Assembly: GCA_016169945.1 (NCBI GenBank)
Contig: JADLSH010000218.1
Span: 868,001-932,000, forward strand
Reading direction: 5' to 3'
Source: Trachythela sp. YZ-2020
Lineage: Eukaryota; Cnidaria; Anthozoa; Malacalcyonacea; Clavulariidae
Length of the DNA: 64,000 nucleotides
The notes under the pieces are model-generated. The model worked only from the letters and a program-made list of their open reading frames with translations. It was not told the origin of the DNA and did no database searches. Shown here one piece after another: positions 55,519-64,000 of the stretch. Numbering within the stretch: position 1 is the stretch's first letter; the number at the start of each line of letters is the position of its first letter. The translations under genes and the position numbers were made by a program.

Positions 55519-56243
55519 TTAATAATTAAGCCAACGTCTTTGAGTTTGTTTCACTTTGCTTGTCTCTCTACGTCTTCTTGGAGGAGTTGGTAAATATTGG
55601 GACGGACTTGCACGCTGGGGGCTGCTGTAAAGAACTTCTTCCTCTCCTGACGAACTATCAGCTTGAGCTTGTCTCCATCTTTCCTCGTTCCTTACAAGAT
55701 CTGTAGGCATATTAATTTTTGATAAAACACGAAAAAATTCCTTCGAGCCCTTAGGATTAAAATTTTTTCTTCCTCTCACGGCATCGCTAATCAGATCTGA
55801 TATATTTGAACGTGGAATTTTCACACCGTCCAGGTTGACTTGTCCAGATTCGTCCCAAGAAATAACGTCAGGTCTCGCGTTTAGTCGGTTTAAAAGTGCA
55901 GCCGCCCTTGGACGCATCGTTTTTGGTATATGTTCTACAATAACCGTGTCAGATAACTGCGCTCTTTCTTTGTGTGTAGGCTCTTTTTCGGCATTAGGTG
56001 CTATCCGAACCGTTGGTATTTGATTGTCCTTTTGACGCCTTAAGTTTAGGTAATGTTCCATGTTCGCATGGTATAGTTTTGCTTTTCAGCATCATCCATA
56101 TCCGTACGTTGAAGGATACTTGACATCTCCGTATCTTTATGCATCATGTTGGCCATAATCGGTGAAGTCTCAAGTTTTTGTCTTTGCTCGTATCTATTCA
56201 TAACTTCTTCGGGAACCAGGATCATGCGTTTTGCATGTTTCAT
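55519..56243 (-). pseudogene. Conserved Polinton protein of unknown function, broken by one base
   Basis: The N-terminal part (56243 to about 56080; MKHAKRMILVPEEVMNRYEQ, then MMHKDTEMSSILQRTDMDD) and the C-terminal part (from about 56078; NLRRQKDNQIPTVRI, then SWDESGQVNLDGVKIPRSN, ending in an Arg-rich tail PPRRRRETSKVKQTQRRWLN) are one protein that I recognise from other Polintons. Its function is unknown to me. A single missing A in the A run at about 56079-56082 shifts the frame and causes an early stop at 56046. The rest is open, so the break looks recent, or it could be a sequencing error. The ATG at 56243 overlaps the stop of the upstream gene (ATGA). AATAAA on the minus strand is near 55483-55514. 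Confidence 0.75.
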
Positions 56244-56569
56244 TTTGTCAGCAAACTACTGAGCACGCTTAGCACGGGCGGGAGTAAGGCAGATAGTAGG
56301 TTCCCTCCTTTCTGATTAAGGTGTTGCTTTTTCTGTTTTCGTGACAATTTCTTATTTGCCAAGGTACGGAGATGTGTCTTGTAGCGCACCAAACGTCGCT
56401 TTTGATGAGGTGTCAGTGGGATAACGCCTTTTAGTACATTGAACGAACACTCGCAGATAGACGTTATCAAATCCGCTGGCCCATGCTCAATAAGCAGCTT
56501 TCGTACTTTTGGTCGACATGTAGCCAAAATTTGGAGATATGGAAGGTTATCCTTCATTCGCTTAGACAT
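56240..56569 (-). CDS. Conserved Polinton small protein with QKGG motif, about 109 aa
   Basis: The best ATG gives MSKRMKDNLPYLQILATCRP; an in-frame GTG upstream (56599) is not a likely start. Conserved features are ICECSFNVLKGVIPLTPHQK in the middle, a Lys/Arg-rich helix (KKLSRKQKKQHLNQKGG) and a hydrophobic C-terminus (NLLSALLPPVLSVLSSLLTK). I recognise the pattern from Polintons and related elements, but no function is known to me. The basic stretch, the GG and the hydrophobic helix are reminiscent of protease-processed, membrane-active minor virion proteins; this is inference. The stop TGA overlaps the next ATG. Confidence 0.7.
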   Translation of the reverse strand: MSKRMKDNLPYLQILATCRPKVRKLLIEHGPADLITSICECSFNVLKGVIPLTPHQKRRLVRYKTHLRTLANKKLSRKQKKQHLNQKGGNLLSALLPPVLSVLSSLLTK

Positions 56570-56604
56570 AGTGTAAATGATAACTTGAAGCGGTGTCACA
56601 GTCT

Positions 56605-57249
56605 TTAAGTACGTTTTACATACACGATTTGTCTCTCCTCAGGTAAAATGTTTGTTCTCACGCGCATGTTCTCAGGTGTAAGTTGATGACAATCGATTAA
56701 GAGGTAACCGTAAGGCTTACTTGTCGCATCTCGAAATGAGTCAAGCAAGTAATTAACATGATGTGGAAACATTTGTTTGGCTAGTGTAGAAATACCAAGT
56801 GAATCTCTTGGGTTTCTAAACACTATCATATAATGCGAATTTAGACTGATAGTGCGTGATAGTTTACCAGGCGGAAATAAATTTTGAGTTAGGAAGAAAA
56901 CTGAGATCCCACGATGATGCGAGCCACGGGTAAAAAGGTCTGAGACGCGTGCATCATTTGAACACTGAGACATCAAATCATCCAAAATTACTAGCGAGTT
57001 ATCGTGTCCATCTACCAAAGCATACAAGTCATTAGGAAAACCCTCCACGAACTCGATATTTGGTAGTCTCTGGGACAGGGCATCAAATTCTTTTTGATGT
57101 TCCCCGTAACAGTACAATATCTTTGTTGGAATAGGATGAAATAGCTGCTCCAGATTATCCAGTATGGAACGAACAAGGTGTGATTTCCCGCTTTGAGATT
57201 GACCACAAATGTAATAGTTCGCAGGAGTTCGAAATCTCACATCCATCAT
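56605..57249 (-). CDS. Genome-packaging ATPase (FtsK/HerA-type A32-like), 214 aa
   Basis: Walker A is GQSQSGKSH at about residues 16-24 and Walker B is SLVILDDLM at about residues 84-92, with a conserved FFLTQNLFPPGK segment and IVFRNPRDS typical of Polinton and NCLDV A32-like ATPases. It would pump the element's DNA into preformed capsids. The frame is intact with the usual length. The start MMDVRFRTPANYYICGQ places Walker A at the very N-terminus, as is common in this family. It is transcribed leftward with the other structural-accessory genes. Confidence 0.9.
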   Translation of the reverse strand: MMDVRFRTPANYYICGQSQSGKSHLVRSILDNLEQLFHPIPTKILYCYGEHQKEFDALSQRLPNIEFVEGFPNDLYALVDGHDNSLVILDDLMSQCSNDARVSDLFTRGSHHRGISVFFLTQNLFPPGKLSRTISLNSHYMIVFRNPRDSLGISTLAKQMFPHHVNYLLDSFRDATSKPYGYLLIDCHQLTPENMRVRTNILPEERQIVYVKRT

Positions 57250-57305
57250 ATGTAAAGGTGAAATAACTTGTGAGCGAGGTAGCTTATGTCACCTCACTTT
57301 ATAGA

Positions 57306-57677
57306 TTAGCGATTTAGTCCTAACAAACATTTTACTAGCAAGAAGACTCTACAAATAGCGCTTTCCTTAATCTTAAACTCAGAAAAATCCAGGTTATTAA
57401 AGGCCACAGCAACTAAACGAACAGCTTCGCGTATAACCTCCTAAGGACATCGATCTCTCAACATATATATCGTGGTTAAAAAGGCGATACCACGACCAAA
57501 GTTTTTAACGTTTATCTCGTAAAATAGCATTGATAAATTGCGCGGTGTTGGAGTAATATTTATATTCTGAAACATAGGCGCGTGCCGCTCGAGGATGCTT
57601 TTAATGTAGAATGATAGTGTTTTCATATCAATGTCCACATTGTTTTTTCGAAGTTCATCTAAAATCACGTCCATCAT
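57306..57677 (-). pseudogene. Bcl-2-like ORF with an in-frame stop
   Basis: The open part (57441-57677, 78 aa) ends at a TAG (57441-57443), but the same frame continues with sensible sequence (EVIREAVRLVAVAFNNL...) to a TAA at 57306. The total is about 123 residues. The segment MLFYEINVKNFGRGIAFLTT resembles a BH1 motif (hydrophobic-F...N-W-G-R-x-x-A-F/L), with Phe for Trp, and it is preceded by a helix (KSILERHAPMFQNI) in the position of BH3/alpha 5 entry. Adintoviruses are reported to encode Bcl-2 homologues that would block host cell death. A BH2 motif and a membrane anchor are not evident, so the call is tentative. Confidence 0.42.
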
Positions 57678-57787
57678 GTTCTCTTAACGCTATACCGCCA
57701 GTAATTAAAACTAAATGATATTGTGCACACATTTTATTAAGTATAATAAACAAGATTACAATGGTTTACTCATACATATTGATAACT

Positions 57788-58432
57788 CTAAATAATGTTC
57801 ATGTTCCCAAAAATGTCTGTTAATTCGTTCACAGAGGTTTTTGACCTCAAATACTCTTGACCGGCTTTACGTCTATCTGCCTCGTGACTTTGAAACTCCT
57901 CGCCCGTCTTTTTCACAAAATAATTATACGATGGAGGCATGCTAAAGTTCACAGTACAAAATGACTCCAACGGGTCTTCGTCCTCAGTGGGCGCCCATTC
58001 AAAGTAACCACAGGAATCATCCTTCTTGTTCGGGCAGCAAAAGAACATACGATCTTTGTTGACTCCTTCCTTCTTCACTTTTTTCATGCAGCATGGAAAC
58101 CCATGACGACAGGTTGGCTTCATCGCACCAGTTACTTCGTCTCCCCACATCCAAAACGAACAAGGCCCAACTCGCTCCGAACAAACGAAAAAGGGTCTGC
58201 CATAACTCTCTTTCATTTGGTCTTTAACAATACGCATTCTCGCTGGTTTATCATGACCGTGGCACTTGGGCTGTAGCTCGCCAGTAGATCTCCAAGCAGC
58301 TATAGCTTTCTCAAATTGGTAACTGTCATCTCCAGAACAAAAATAATTGCAACTAGGACTTTGTCCACAAAACCAAAAGGTTCCCTTGGCAGTCGTTGAA
58401 TAAGCGGCTGGTTTTCCGTGTAAGCACTCCAT
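57788..58432 (-). CDS. Triple GRF-type zinc-finger protein, 214 aa
   Basis: Three consecutive zf-GRF-like modules are visible. Module 1 (residues 1-32) is CLHGKPA...FWFCGQSPSCNYF. Module 2 (about 56-99) is CHGHDKPARMRIVKD...GRPFFVCSERVGPCSFWMW. Module 3 (about 108-150) is CRHGFPCCMKKVKKEG...RMFFCCPNKKDDSCGYFEW. A C-terminal tail without a domain follows. GRF fingers bind single-stranded nucleic acid in proteins such as APE2, topoisomerase III and NEIL3, and similar proteins occur in Polintons. A role in replication or repair of the element DNA is inferred. The frame is intact and it is leftward. Confidence 0.85.
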   Translation of the reverse strand: MECLHGKPAAYSTTAKGTFWFCGQSPSCNYFCSGDDSYQFEKAIAAWRSTGELQPKCHGHDKPARMRIVKDQMKESYGRPFFVCSERVGPCSFWMWGDEVTGAMKPTCRHGFPCCMKKVKKEGVNKDRMFFCCPNKKDDSCGYFEWAPTEDEDPLESFCTVNFSMPPSYNYFVKKTGEEFQSHEADRRKAGQEYLRSKTSVNELTDIFGNMNII

Positions 58433-58599
58433 CGTACAGTTTTGCTGGCGTAAACTGAAGTAATGAAAATTGGCGCACGATCTCGCCCTTATATGTTGTT
58501 AAAGTATGAACACTTCCGGTGACGTCAATAGTCTTGCCCAAACTTGTTCAAATATATTAAATAGTTATTTCAAAGTCTGGCCTCTCTCCAGTATGAAAG

Positions 58600-59049
58600 T
58601 TAATTCAAAATTGACTCGAATTCACTATCCACAGTGTTTTCACGAAGATCCATCAGCGAATAGACAAACGTGGAATCAGGACTTTTCTCTAAATTTTCGA
58701 AGTGGTCACGAACATCTTTATGGTACTGTAACTTCATCACTCTACTAGCCTCAACGAACTCTCTCCAAACCATACGCTTCACGATCACTCGCTCTATGGC
58801 CTCCAAACCATACGATTGCCATCTCTCCTGTTCTGATAACATGAGACAGTCATGCTGGCGTTGACTCGGATGGTCGTACTCACAACCACAACATCTCTCT
58901 TTACTAAGTTTACCAACTTCGCAAGCAACAGCCTCTGCATATATAGCCTCTAACAAACTAAAAAGTTTTTTATAATCAACGGACGAAACTTCGTCTGCAT
59001 GAACACTGTTAGCCCAGTTCGACTGCTCGAAATTTTGTGAGAAACTCAT
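58600..59049 (-). CDS. Polinton Cys/His protein 2, 149 aa (paralogue of 50247-50678)
   Basis: First leftward gene inside the right TIR. It has CCGCEYDHPSQRQHDCL at about residues 53-69, matching the motif of the 143-aa protein at the other side of the PolB gene. The surrounding sequence is acidic and probably helical (LLEAIYAEAVACEVGKL, then KRMVWREFVEASRVMKLQ). It is preceded by a TATA box in the same context as PolB (59090-59098), about 41 bp upstream of its ATG, so it is probably transcribed early from the end. The function is unknown to me. The Cys/His pattern suggests a zinc site. Confidence 0.75.
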   Translation of the reverse strand: MSFSQNFEQSNWANSVHADEVSSVDYKKLFSLLEAIYAEAVACEVGKLSKERCCGCEYDHPSQRQHDCLMLSEQERWQSYGLEAIERVIVKRMVWREFVEASRVMKLQYHKDVRDHFENLEKSPDSTFVYSLMDLRENTVDSEFESILN

Positions 59050-59089
59050 TTCAAACTTAGTTAGTAATGATCACTGAATAAAAGCGCGA

Positions 59090-59098
59090 CTTTTTATA
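59090..59098 (-). promoter_or_regulatory. TATA box next to right TIR
   Basis: On the minus strand CCTATAAAAAGTCGCGCTT, almost the same context as the PolB TATA box (GCCTATAAAAAGAGCAGCTT), lies 41 bp in front of the ATG at 59049. Confidence 0.6.
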
Positions 59099-59099
59099 G

Positions 59100-59392
59100 G
59101 CATGTCATTACGTCATCTTGATTAAAACCGGATACACGTAGTTGAACGTGAATACTTAATAATTCATGTGGGCAGGTAATTAATTCATGAACGTACATCA
59201 TTAATTCCAAATGTGGGCGGGTAATTAATTCATGAACGTACATCATTAATTCCAAATGTGGGCGGGTAATTAATTCATGAACGTACATCATTAATTTCGA
59301 ATGTGGGCGGGTATTTCCGGTCATTACGTCATTGGCGGTATGACGTCATTGTCGGCATCCCTTTGCTCGGTGAATGGGGGGGTTAACCTACT
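59100..59392. repeat. Polinton right terminal inverted repeat
   Basis: Inverted match of 46068-46360, with the same tandem units of about 46 bp, CRE-like TGACGTCA and the AGTAGGTTAACC terminus. A handful of substitutions separate the two TIRs. Confidence 0.9.
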
Positions 59393-59398
59393 AAGCGC

Positions 59399-60273
59399 CA
59401 TGATCCAAATTCTGCTATGTAACTAAACTACCATGACGCCTATTAGTCGACTATATTATGGGTATTCAATTTTTCGAAGTGTATATGCACTGGTTCGTTA
59501 ATGATATTATTACTCCAGCCAATGCATGCATATCTCTGATATGCTAATGATTACAGTTGTGCACTATTGTGACAAGAGAAAATTGTCTATTCTGAATTTC
59601 TGTGCCAGCTACCATTAATAACTCCCACCAACTAAACGCTCAAAGGAGCGTCTTGTTCTTGTTAAAACCTTGTTCCTTGTCTTGTTCTAAATAAGGTGCG
59701 CTTAATAGTACAGGATATCCAACTAAGAACTGTGACGAGTATGACTAAATATAGCGTAGTATATTCAAATTATTGGACTTACTTGTATAAATCATAGAGC
59801 TTATATTATGCAGTGAATAGCTTGAAAATATTGCATCATTTGCATGGCGAATTATTGATAATACGAAATTATTACATGACGTTTCGAGCAAACAACAGCA
59901 AGGATTGCGGGCGCTCGAGGGAAGGCGAGGCGCGAAAAGAAATAGAAAGGGATGAAACACCGATCACGTGAACGTTTCGTGTGCTCCATAAGTAGCCTGT
60001 TCTCTCGGAAAATTCCGATACTAGCCAACCCCACCGGCTAACCCCAGCAACGCCTACGCGTTGAATTATTAATGTAAATAAACAGTTGTTAATTAGTATT
60101 TGAATTCTGTCTTTAAATTTTTATTGAACGTGTACATAATCAAACTCAGAAACTTCGTTTTTTGTAAAATAAAAATGTAAAGTCTTATTCTGGTCAATGT
60201 GAAAAAAAATACAGAAACCAATTTAAAAATAGGTACGCTAAGCGTACATGTATCTGCTCATGGCAGGGCGTCT
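59399..60273. other. Unassigned sequence right of the Polinton
   Basis: No gene or repeat is recognised. Frames of 60-71 codons on the minus strand near 59745-60034 show no similarity that I know. Confidence 0.4.
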
Positions 60274-60587
60274 ATAAGATAGGGCGGCGAAACGGCAATG
60301 TAACCCCTGATCAATGTGTGATGCGCGGGACCCCCCAAATATTCTTCTTACGCATGTGGAGACATTTTTATTTGTTAAAGAAAATTACCACAAATTTGTT
60401 ATATAAACAGGCCAGAAATTACTATTGTTCTAGTTCGGGAAAACATTGAATAGAACAAAGGTCGGCTAAGCATTAGCCGATCTACATGAGTGAATAGCTC
60501 TTATACATAATTCTAATGCTTAGTTACTTTTGTTCTATTCAATGTTTTCGCAAACTAGAACAATAGTAACCAGGCATGTGAGTTATT
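60274..60587. repeat. E1 core, third copy, left part
   Basis: Matches 18555 to about 18868, including the long hairpin (60419-60570). It is interrupted by the LINE and continues at 63633. Confidence 0.75.
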
Positions 60588-63500
60588 CAAGATAGGTCAC
60601 TTAAATATCAGAAGTTTGATTAAGCATATTGATGAATTTCGAATATACTTAATCAATAAACAATTTGACATAATTAGTGTGAACGAAACAATGCTAGATG
60701 ATACAATTAGTGATGGAGATATTACCATCAACGGATATGAATGTGTGCGGAAGGACAGAAATCGCAATGGAGGGGGTGTTGCCTTATATATAAGAGATAA
60801 TATCAATTTTAAAACAAGGAACGATTTAACAATTGACACTCTTGAAACAATAACAGTTGAAATTTTTAAACCAAAAGCAAAATCCTTCTTGATAAATACT
60901 TGGCATAGACCACCAAATACCCCAATCCAAGCATTTGATGATTATGAATTATGCATCCAAAGAATGGATGCGGAAAATAAAGAATCAATTTATATTGGTG
61001 ATTTCAACTGTGACTGGCTAACACATAGGGAACGAAAACAACCACACTCTAATAGACTGGTTGAGCTGTCAGAAATGTATCAACTTGAACAACTTATAGA
61101 AAGCCTAACACGGGTTACCAGTAACACAAAAAGCTTAATTGATTTAGTATTCAGCAATAAACCTGACTTGATTATAAAATCTGGGGTAGAACATGTAGGA
61201 ATCAGCGATCACAGTATGGTCTATGTGCATAGGAAAATTTCTGTACCACGTAGACCATCAAAAATGGTCAATACTAGACAATATAAGTATTACAACATTC
61301 CATTATTCAAGTCTGATTTAAAAGATATATTTTCAACCAGTGTTTTTAATAATGAAAATCCGAATGATCTTTGGCATGATTGGAAAACAAAATTTTTAAT
61401 GGTGGCTGATAGTCACGCACCACCAATAACCAGGAGGGTAAGGAGTGAATATACGCCATGGCTTACTGATGACATAATGAAACATATGCGACATCGAGAT
61501 TATCTTAAAAAGAAAGCTGTTCAGACAGGCTCCCCCAGCATTCACCAAGCATATAAACAGGCTAGAAATGCACTCTCCAGAAAGATTAAATCAACTGAGA
61601 CAAAATATTACTTGAAATGTTTCAAAGATACTTCCAAAAACCCGAAAGAAATGTGGAAAACGATTAACAAGGTAGTCAATAAAAAATCTAAGACGACAGA
61701 CATCAAGGAATTGATCATAAATGATACAACTATCACCGATGCACGAGATATAGCAAACACCCTCAATGATCACTTTTCGAAAATTGGGCCTAATTTAGCT
61801 AAAAGTATTTCTAATTTATCAAAACCAGCTGATAGCTACGTATCTGTTCAAGAAACTGAATTTCAATTAGAGACAGTAAATGAACATGATATGATGAAAA
61901 TACTTAAGAGTATTAAAGCGTCGAAATCCACTGGACACGACAGGATTCCTCCTAAGTTAATAAAAGATGCAGCGGAAGAAATCGTTGCTTCTCTGACTCA
62001 AATCTTTAACAAATCAATCAGTACTGGTATTTTTCCAGATGATTTGAAAATTGCAATAGTCTCACCAATTTATAAAACAGGAAATAGAAATGACTGCAAT
62101 AATTACCGGCCAATATCCATTTTGTCAGTAATCACAAAAGTTTTCGAAAAATTAATATTTCAACAACTTTCTGCATATCTAGAAAACAACAACATTCTAA
62201 CAAAACAGCAAGCAGGTTTTAGGAAAAAACAGTCATCACAAACATCCCTATTAGGAGTTACAAATAGTTGGTATATAAACATGGATAAAGGGCTATTGAA
62301 TGGAGTTATATTTTTGGATTTGAAGAAAGCATTTGATTGTGTAGATCATGATATTTTGATTAAAAAATTATCAATTTATGGAATTCACGGATTAACATTG
62401 GATTGGTTTAGATCGTATTTGAGTAGCAGAAAACAAATATGTAAAAGTAATCAGGCAATGTCGAGGCAATGTGCTATAACATGTGGAGTACCACAGGGGT
62501 CGAATTTGGGGCCCCTATTATTCTTAGTTAATATTAATGATTTGCCAAAATGCATGGATGGTGCTTCGGCAAGCATGTTTGCTGATTATACTAATTTAAC
62601 TGCCACAGCCAGATCGATTGACGAATTAGAGGAAAATCTGAATAAAAATTTGGAATGTGTACATCAATGGCTAATTAGCAACAAATTGACCCTAAACAAA
62701 GATAAAACAGAATACATGATAATAGGCTCAAGAAGTAAACTAAATAGCATCGATCGGGATCCCTTAATAAAACTAGCAGATACAAACATCAAACGTGTAA
62801 AACAATGCAAAACCTTGGGGATCGTTGTTGATGACCAGCTTTTATGGAATGAGCATGTTGGTAATGTAATAAAAAAAGTTTCTAAAGGATTAGGTATGCT
62901 AAGGCGACTTAAGCAGGTTGTGCCAAAAGAAATTTTGATCACAGTATATAAGTCATTGGTTCTTCCTTACTTTGATTATTGTAGCATGGTCTGGGATAAT
63001 TGTAGTAGCTATTTGCTTGATAATATGCAGAAAATGCAAAACAGAGCGGCAAGAATAATTACGGGTAAATCATACGAGATCCGATCAAGAGACCTGTTGA
63101 GAGAACTTGGTTGGCAAACACTTAAGGAAAGGAGAGATATTCAGAAAGCTACACTTATGTTTAATGTTAAAAATAAGGAAGTGCCGGAAAATATGGCTAA
63201 TATGTTCAGTTTATCTAATAATGAAAAGTATCAACTTAGAAGTAACGGGCTTAATTTTCAGCTAAATAAACCTAGAACAAATTTCCTGAAAAAAAGCTTT
63301 AGTTACACAGGAGCAAAATGCTGGAATGACTTGCCAAATAAGGTTAAGACAAATGAAATGTCGACAGTTCAATTCAAGACGTCTCTCAGAGAAAACAGTA
63401 ACATTAAATAGATCTAGCTACATATGTTCCATCTGCATGTAATAATTTTCCTTTTTAAATATTTTTAATAGTGTGATAATTTTATACTTATGTGTGCATT

Positions 63501-63632
63501 TGACTAGGTTTCATTCTTGTTTTCTAATAATATTATGTAATAGCAGTTTCAAACGGCCTCTTGAAAAACAGATCATAGGTGTTCTGAAGGGCTACCGTTG
63601 TAATATATTTGTAAATAATAATAATAATAAAA
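60588..63632 (+). mobile_element. 5'-truncated CR1/L2-like LINE in an E1 core
   Basis: It is inserted between two parts of the E1 core (compare 18868-18876). It starts inside the endonuclease domain and ends in an (AAT)n tail at about 63614-63630. No clear target duplication can be read because the left flank has diverged. Confidence 0.8.
60589..63411 (+). pseudogene. LINE ORF2: endonuclease plus reverse transcriptase with mutated catalytic site
   Basis: One long open frame of about 940 codons. The endonuclease begins truncated at GHLNIRSLIKHIDEF and contains ISVNETMLDD, GGGVALYI, YIGDFNCDWL and VGISDHSMVY (the last catalytic His). The linker leads to RT: GHDRIPPKLIKDA, NYRPISILSV, motif A FLDLKKAFDCVDHD, motif B CGVPQGSNLGPLLF and motif C MFADYTNLT. 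Motif C should read F-A-D-D; here the second Asp is Tyr (GAT to TAT at 62587-62589), which removes a catalytic metal ligand. The thumb and C-terminal region (LGIVVDDQLLWNEH, YCSMVWDNC, FKTSLREN) are normal. The missing N-terminus and ORF1 also make it inactive. Confidence 0.9.
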
Positions 63633-64000
63633 GTGAATTGGGTAGCAACGACGTAAACACACTGATGTAAACAGCGTTAGCCAAATTTGTCTATTGCCTG
63701 TCATACTTTCCTCATTTAAATGACCGGTTGGTGCGCATTCAATGGCAGGTAGCAAAAAAAGTTCAAAAAATTAAGAAATGATATTTATACCAAATATACA
63801 TCTATTAATGGTCTAACTGCCCTGGGATTTACTAAGTTCTGGTGTCAAAAGAAGCGGTGAATTTTTTATAAAACCAACCGGGGTTGGAACTGCCGAAGCT
63901 CTCGTGATGGATGGAATGACCCTTCGTCTTTACAAAATCGCCAATATCTCTTCAAATGTTTGTTTTTGGCAAATGATGTTCTTATGGTAAGAAGCGTATA
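63633..64000. repeat. E1 core, third copy, right part, cut by the window end
   Basis: Matches about 18873-19240. It runs off the end of the window, so the far arm of this copy, if any, is not visible. Confidence 0.75.

Larger units (their letters stand above)
46068..59392. mobile_element. Polinton/Maverick (adintovirus-like) integrated element, 13.3 kb
   Basis: The exact boundaries are a 6-bp target duplication AAGCGC (46062-46067 and 59393-59398) and inverted termini AGTAGGTTAACC. Polintons begin with AG and give 6-bp duplications. The gene content matches the group: protein-primed PolB, rve-type integrase with chromodomain, double-jelly-roll major capsid, single-jelly-roll minor capsid, adenain-like protease and FtsK/HerA-type packaging ATPase. 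Genes from about 47.4 to 55.4 kb run mostly rightward and those from 55.5 to 59.0 kb leftward, converging near 55.4-55.5 kb, where AATAAA signals occur on both strands. PolB, one unknown protein and the Bcl-2-like ORF are broken; the morphogenesis genes and integrase are open. Confidence 0.95.

Overview
The window is eukaryotic, AT-rich, and made almost entirely of nested mobile elements. No intact single-copy host gene was recognised. The element mix best fits an aquatic invertebrate, probably a cnidarian: a Polinton/Maverick with capsid genes, an ISL2EU element with THAP transposase and YqaJ nuclease, CR1/L2-like LINEs, tRNA-derived SINEs with a conserved central domain, DUF6589 and RecQ-like remnants, and GT-AG introns. 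The species cannot be named from the sequence alone.

Layout. 0.4-5.4 kb: a DUF6589 pseudogene (+), a convergent RecQ-like helicase pseudogene (-) and an unknown ORF (-). 5.4-6.0 kb: an inverted pair of tRNA-like repeats. 6.04-23.4 kb: a large palindromic element (E1) with arms of about 2.4 kb around a 1.2-kb core. E1 carries two later insertions dated by target-site duplications (TSDs): a 10.1-kb foldback element (E3, 6965-17093, TSD ATAGATC) and a 1.3-kb non-autonomous hAT (20217-21513, TSD TCGATTCT). E3 is dominated by two head-to-head arrays of a 43-bp unit. 24.5-29.8 kb: another inverted-repeat element (E4), its right arm split by a 5'-truncated LINE. 29.9-33.8 kb and 37.2-45.7 kb: two copies of one segment ending in a dead reverse transcriptase and a 10-bp minisatellite. 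They are separated by a single E1 arm (34.96-37.17 kb), and the second copy is split by a 4.9-kb ISL2EU element.

46,068-59,392: a 13.3-kb Polinton with TIRs of about 290 bp and a 6-bp TSD (AAGCGC). The rightward genes are PolB, an N-terminal MGNS protein, integrase-chromodomain, penton-like minor capsid, a small basic protein, the major capsid and an adenain-like protease. The leftward genes are a Cys/His protein pair, a triple-GRF zinc-finger protein, a Bcl-2-like fragment, the packaging ATPase and two Polinton proteins of unknown function. The morphogenesis set (capsid proteins, protease, ATPase) and the integrase are open. PolB is dead: it has a 1-base frameshift and a deletion removing the region with exonuclease motifs II-III and polymerase motif A. 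Two leftward genes carry single lesions. The copy could therefore make capsid proteins but not replicate itself.

60.3 kb to the end: another E1-core copy split by a LINE whose reverse transcriptase has lost a catalytic aspartate. The features most worth following are the giant foldback element and the capsid-competent but polymerase-dead Polinton, with its stop-start gene junctions, Bcl-2-like ORF, Cys/His paralogue pair and histone-type RNA stem-loop.
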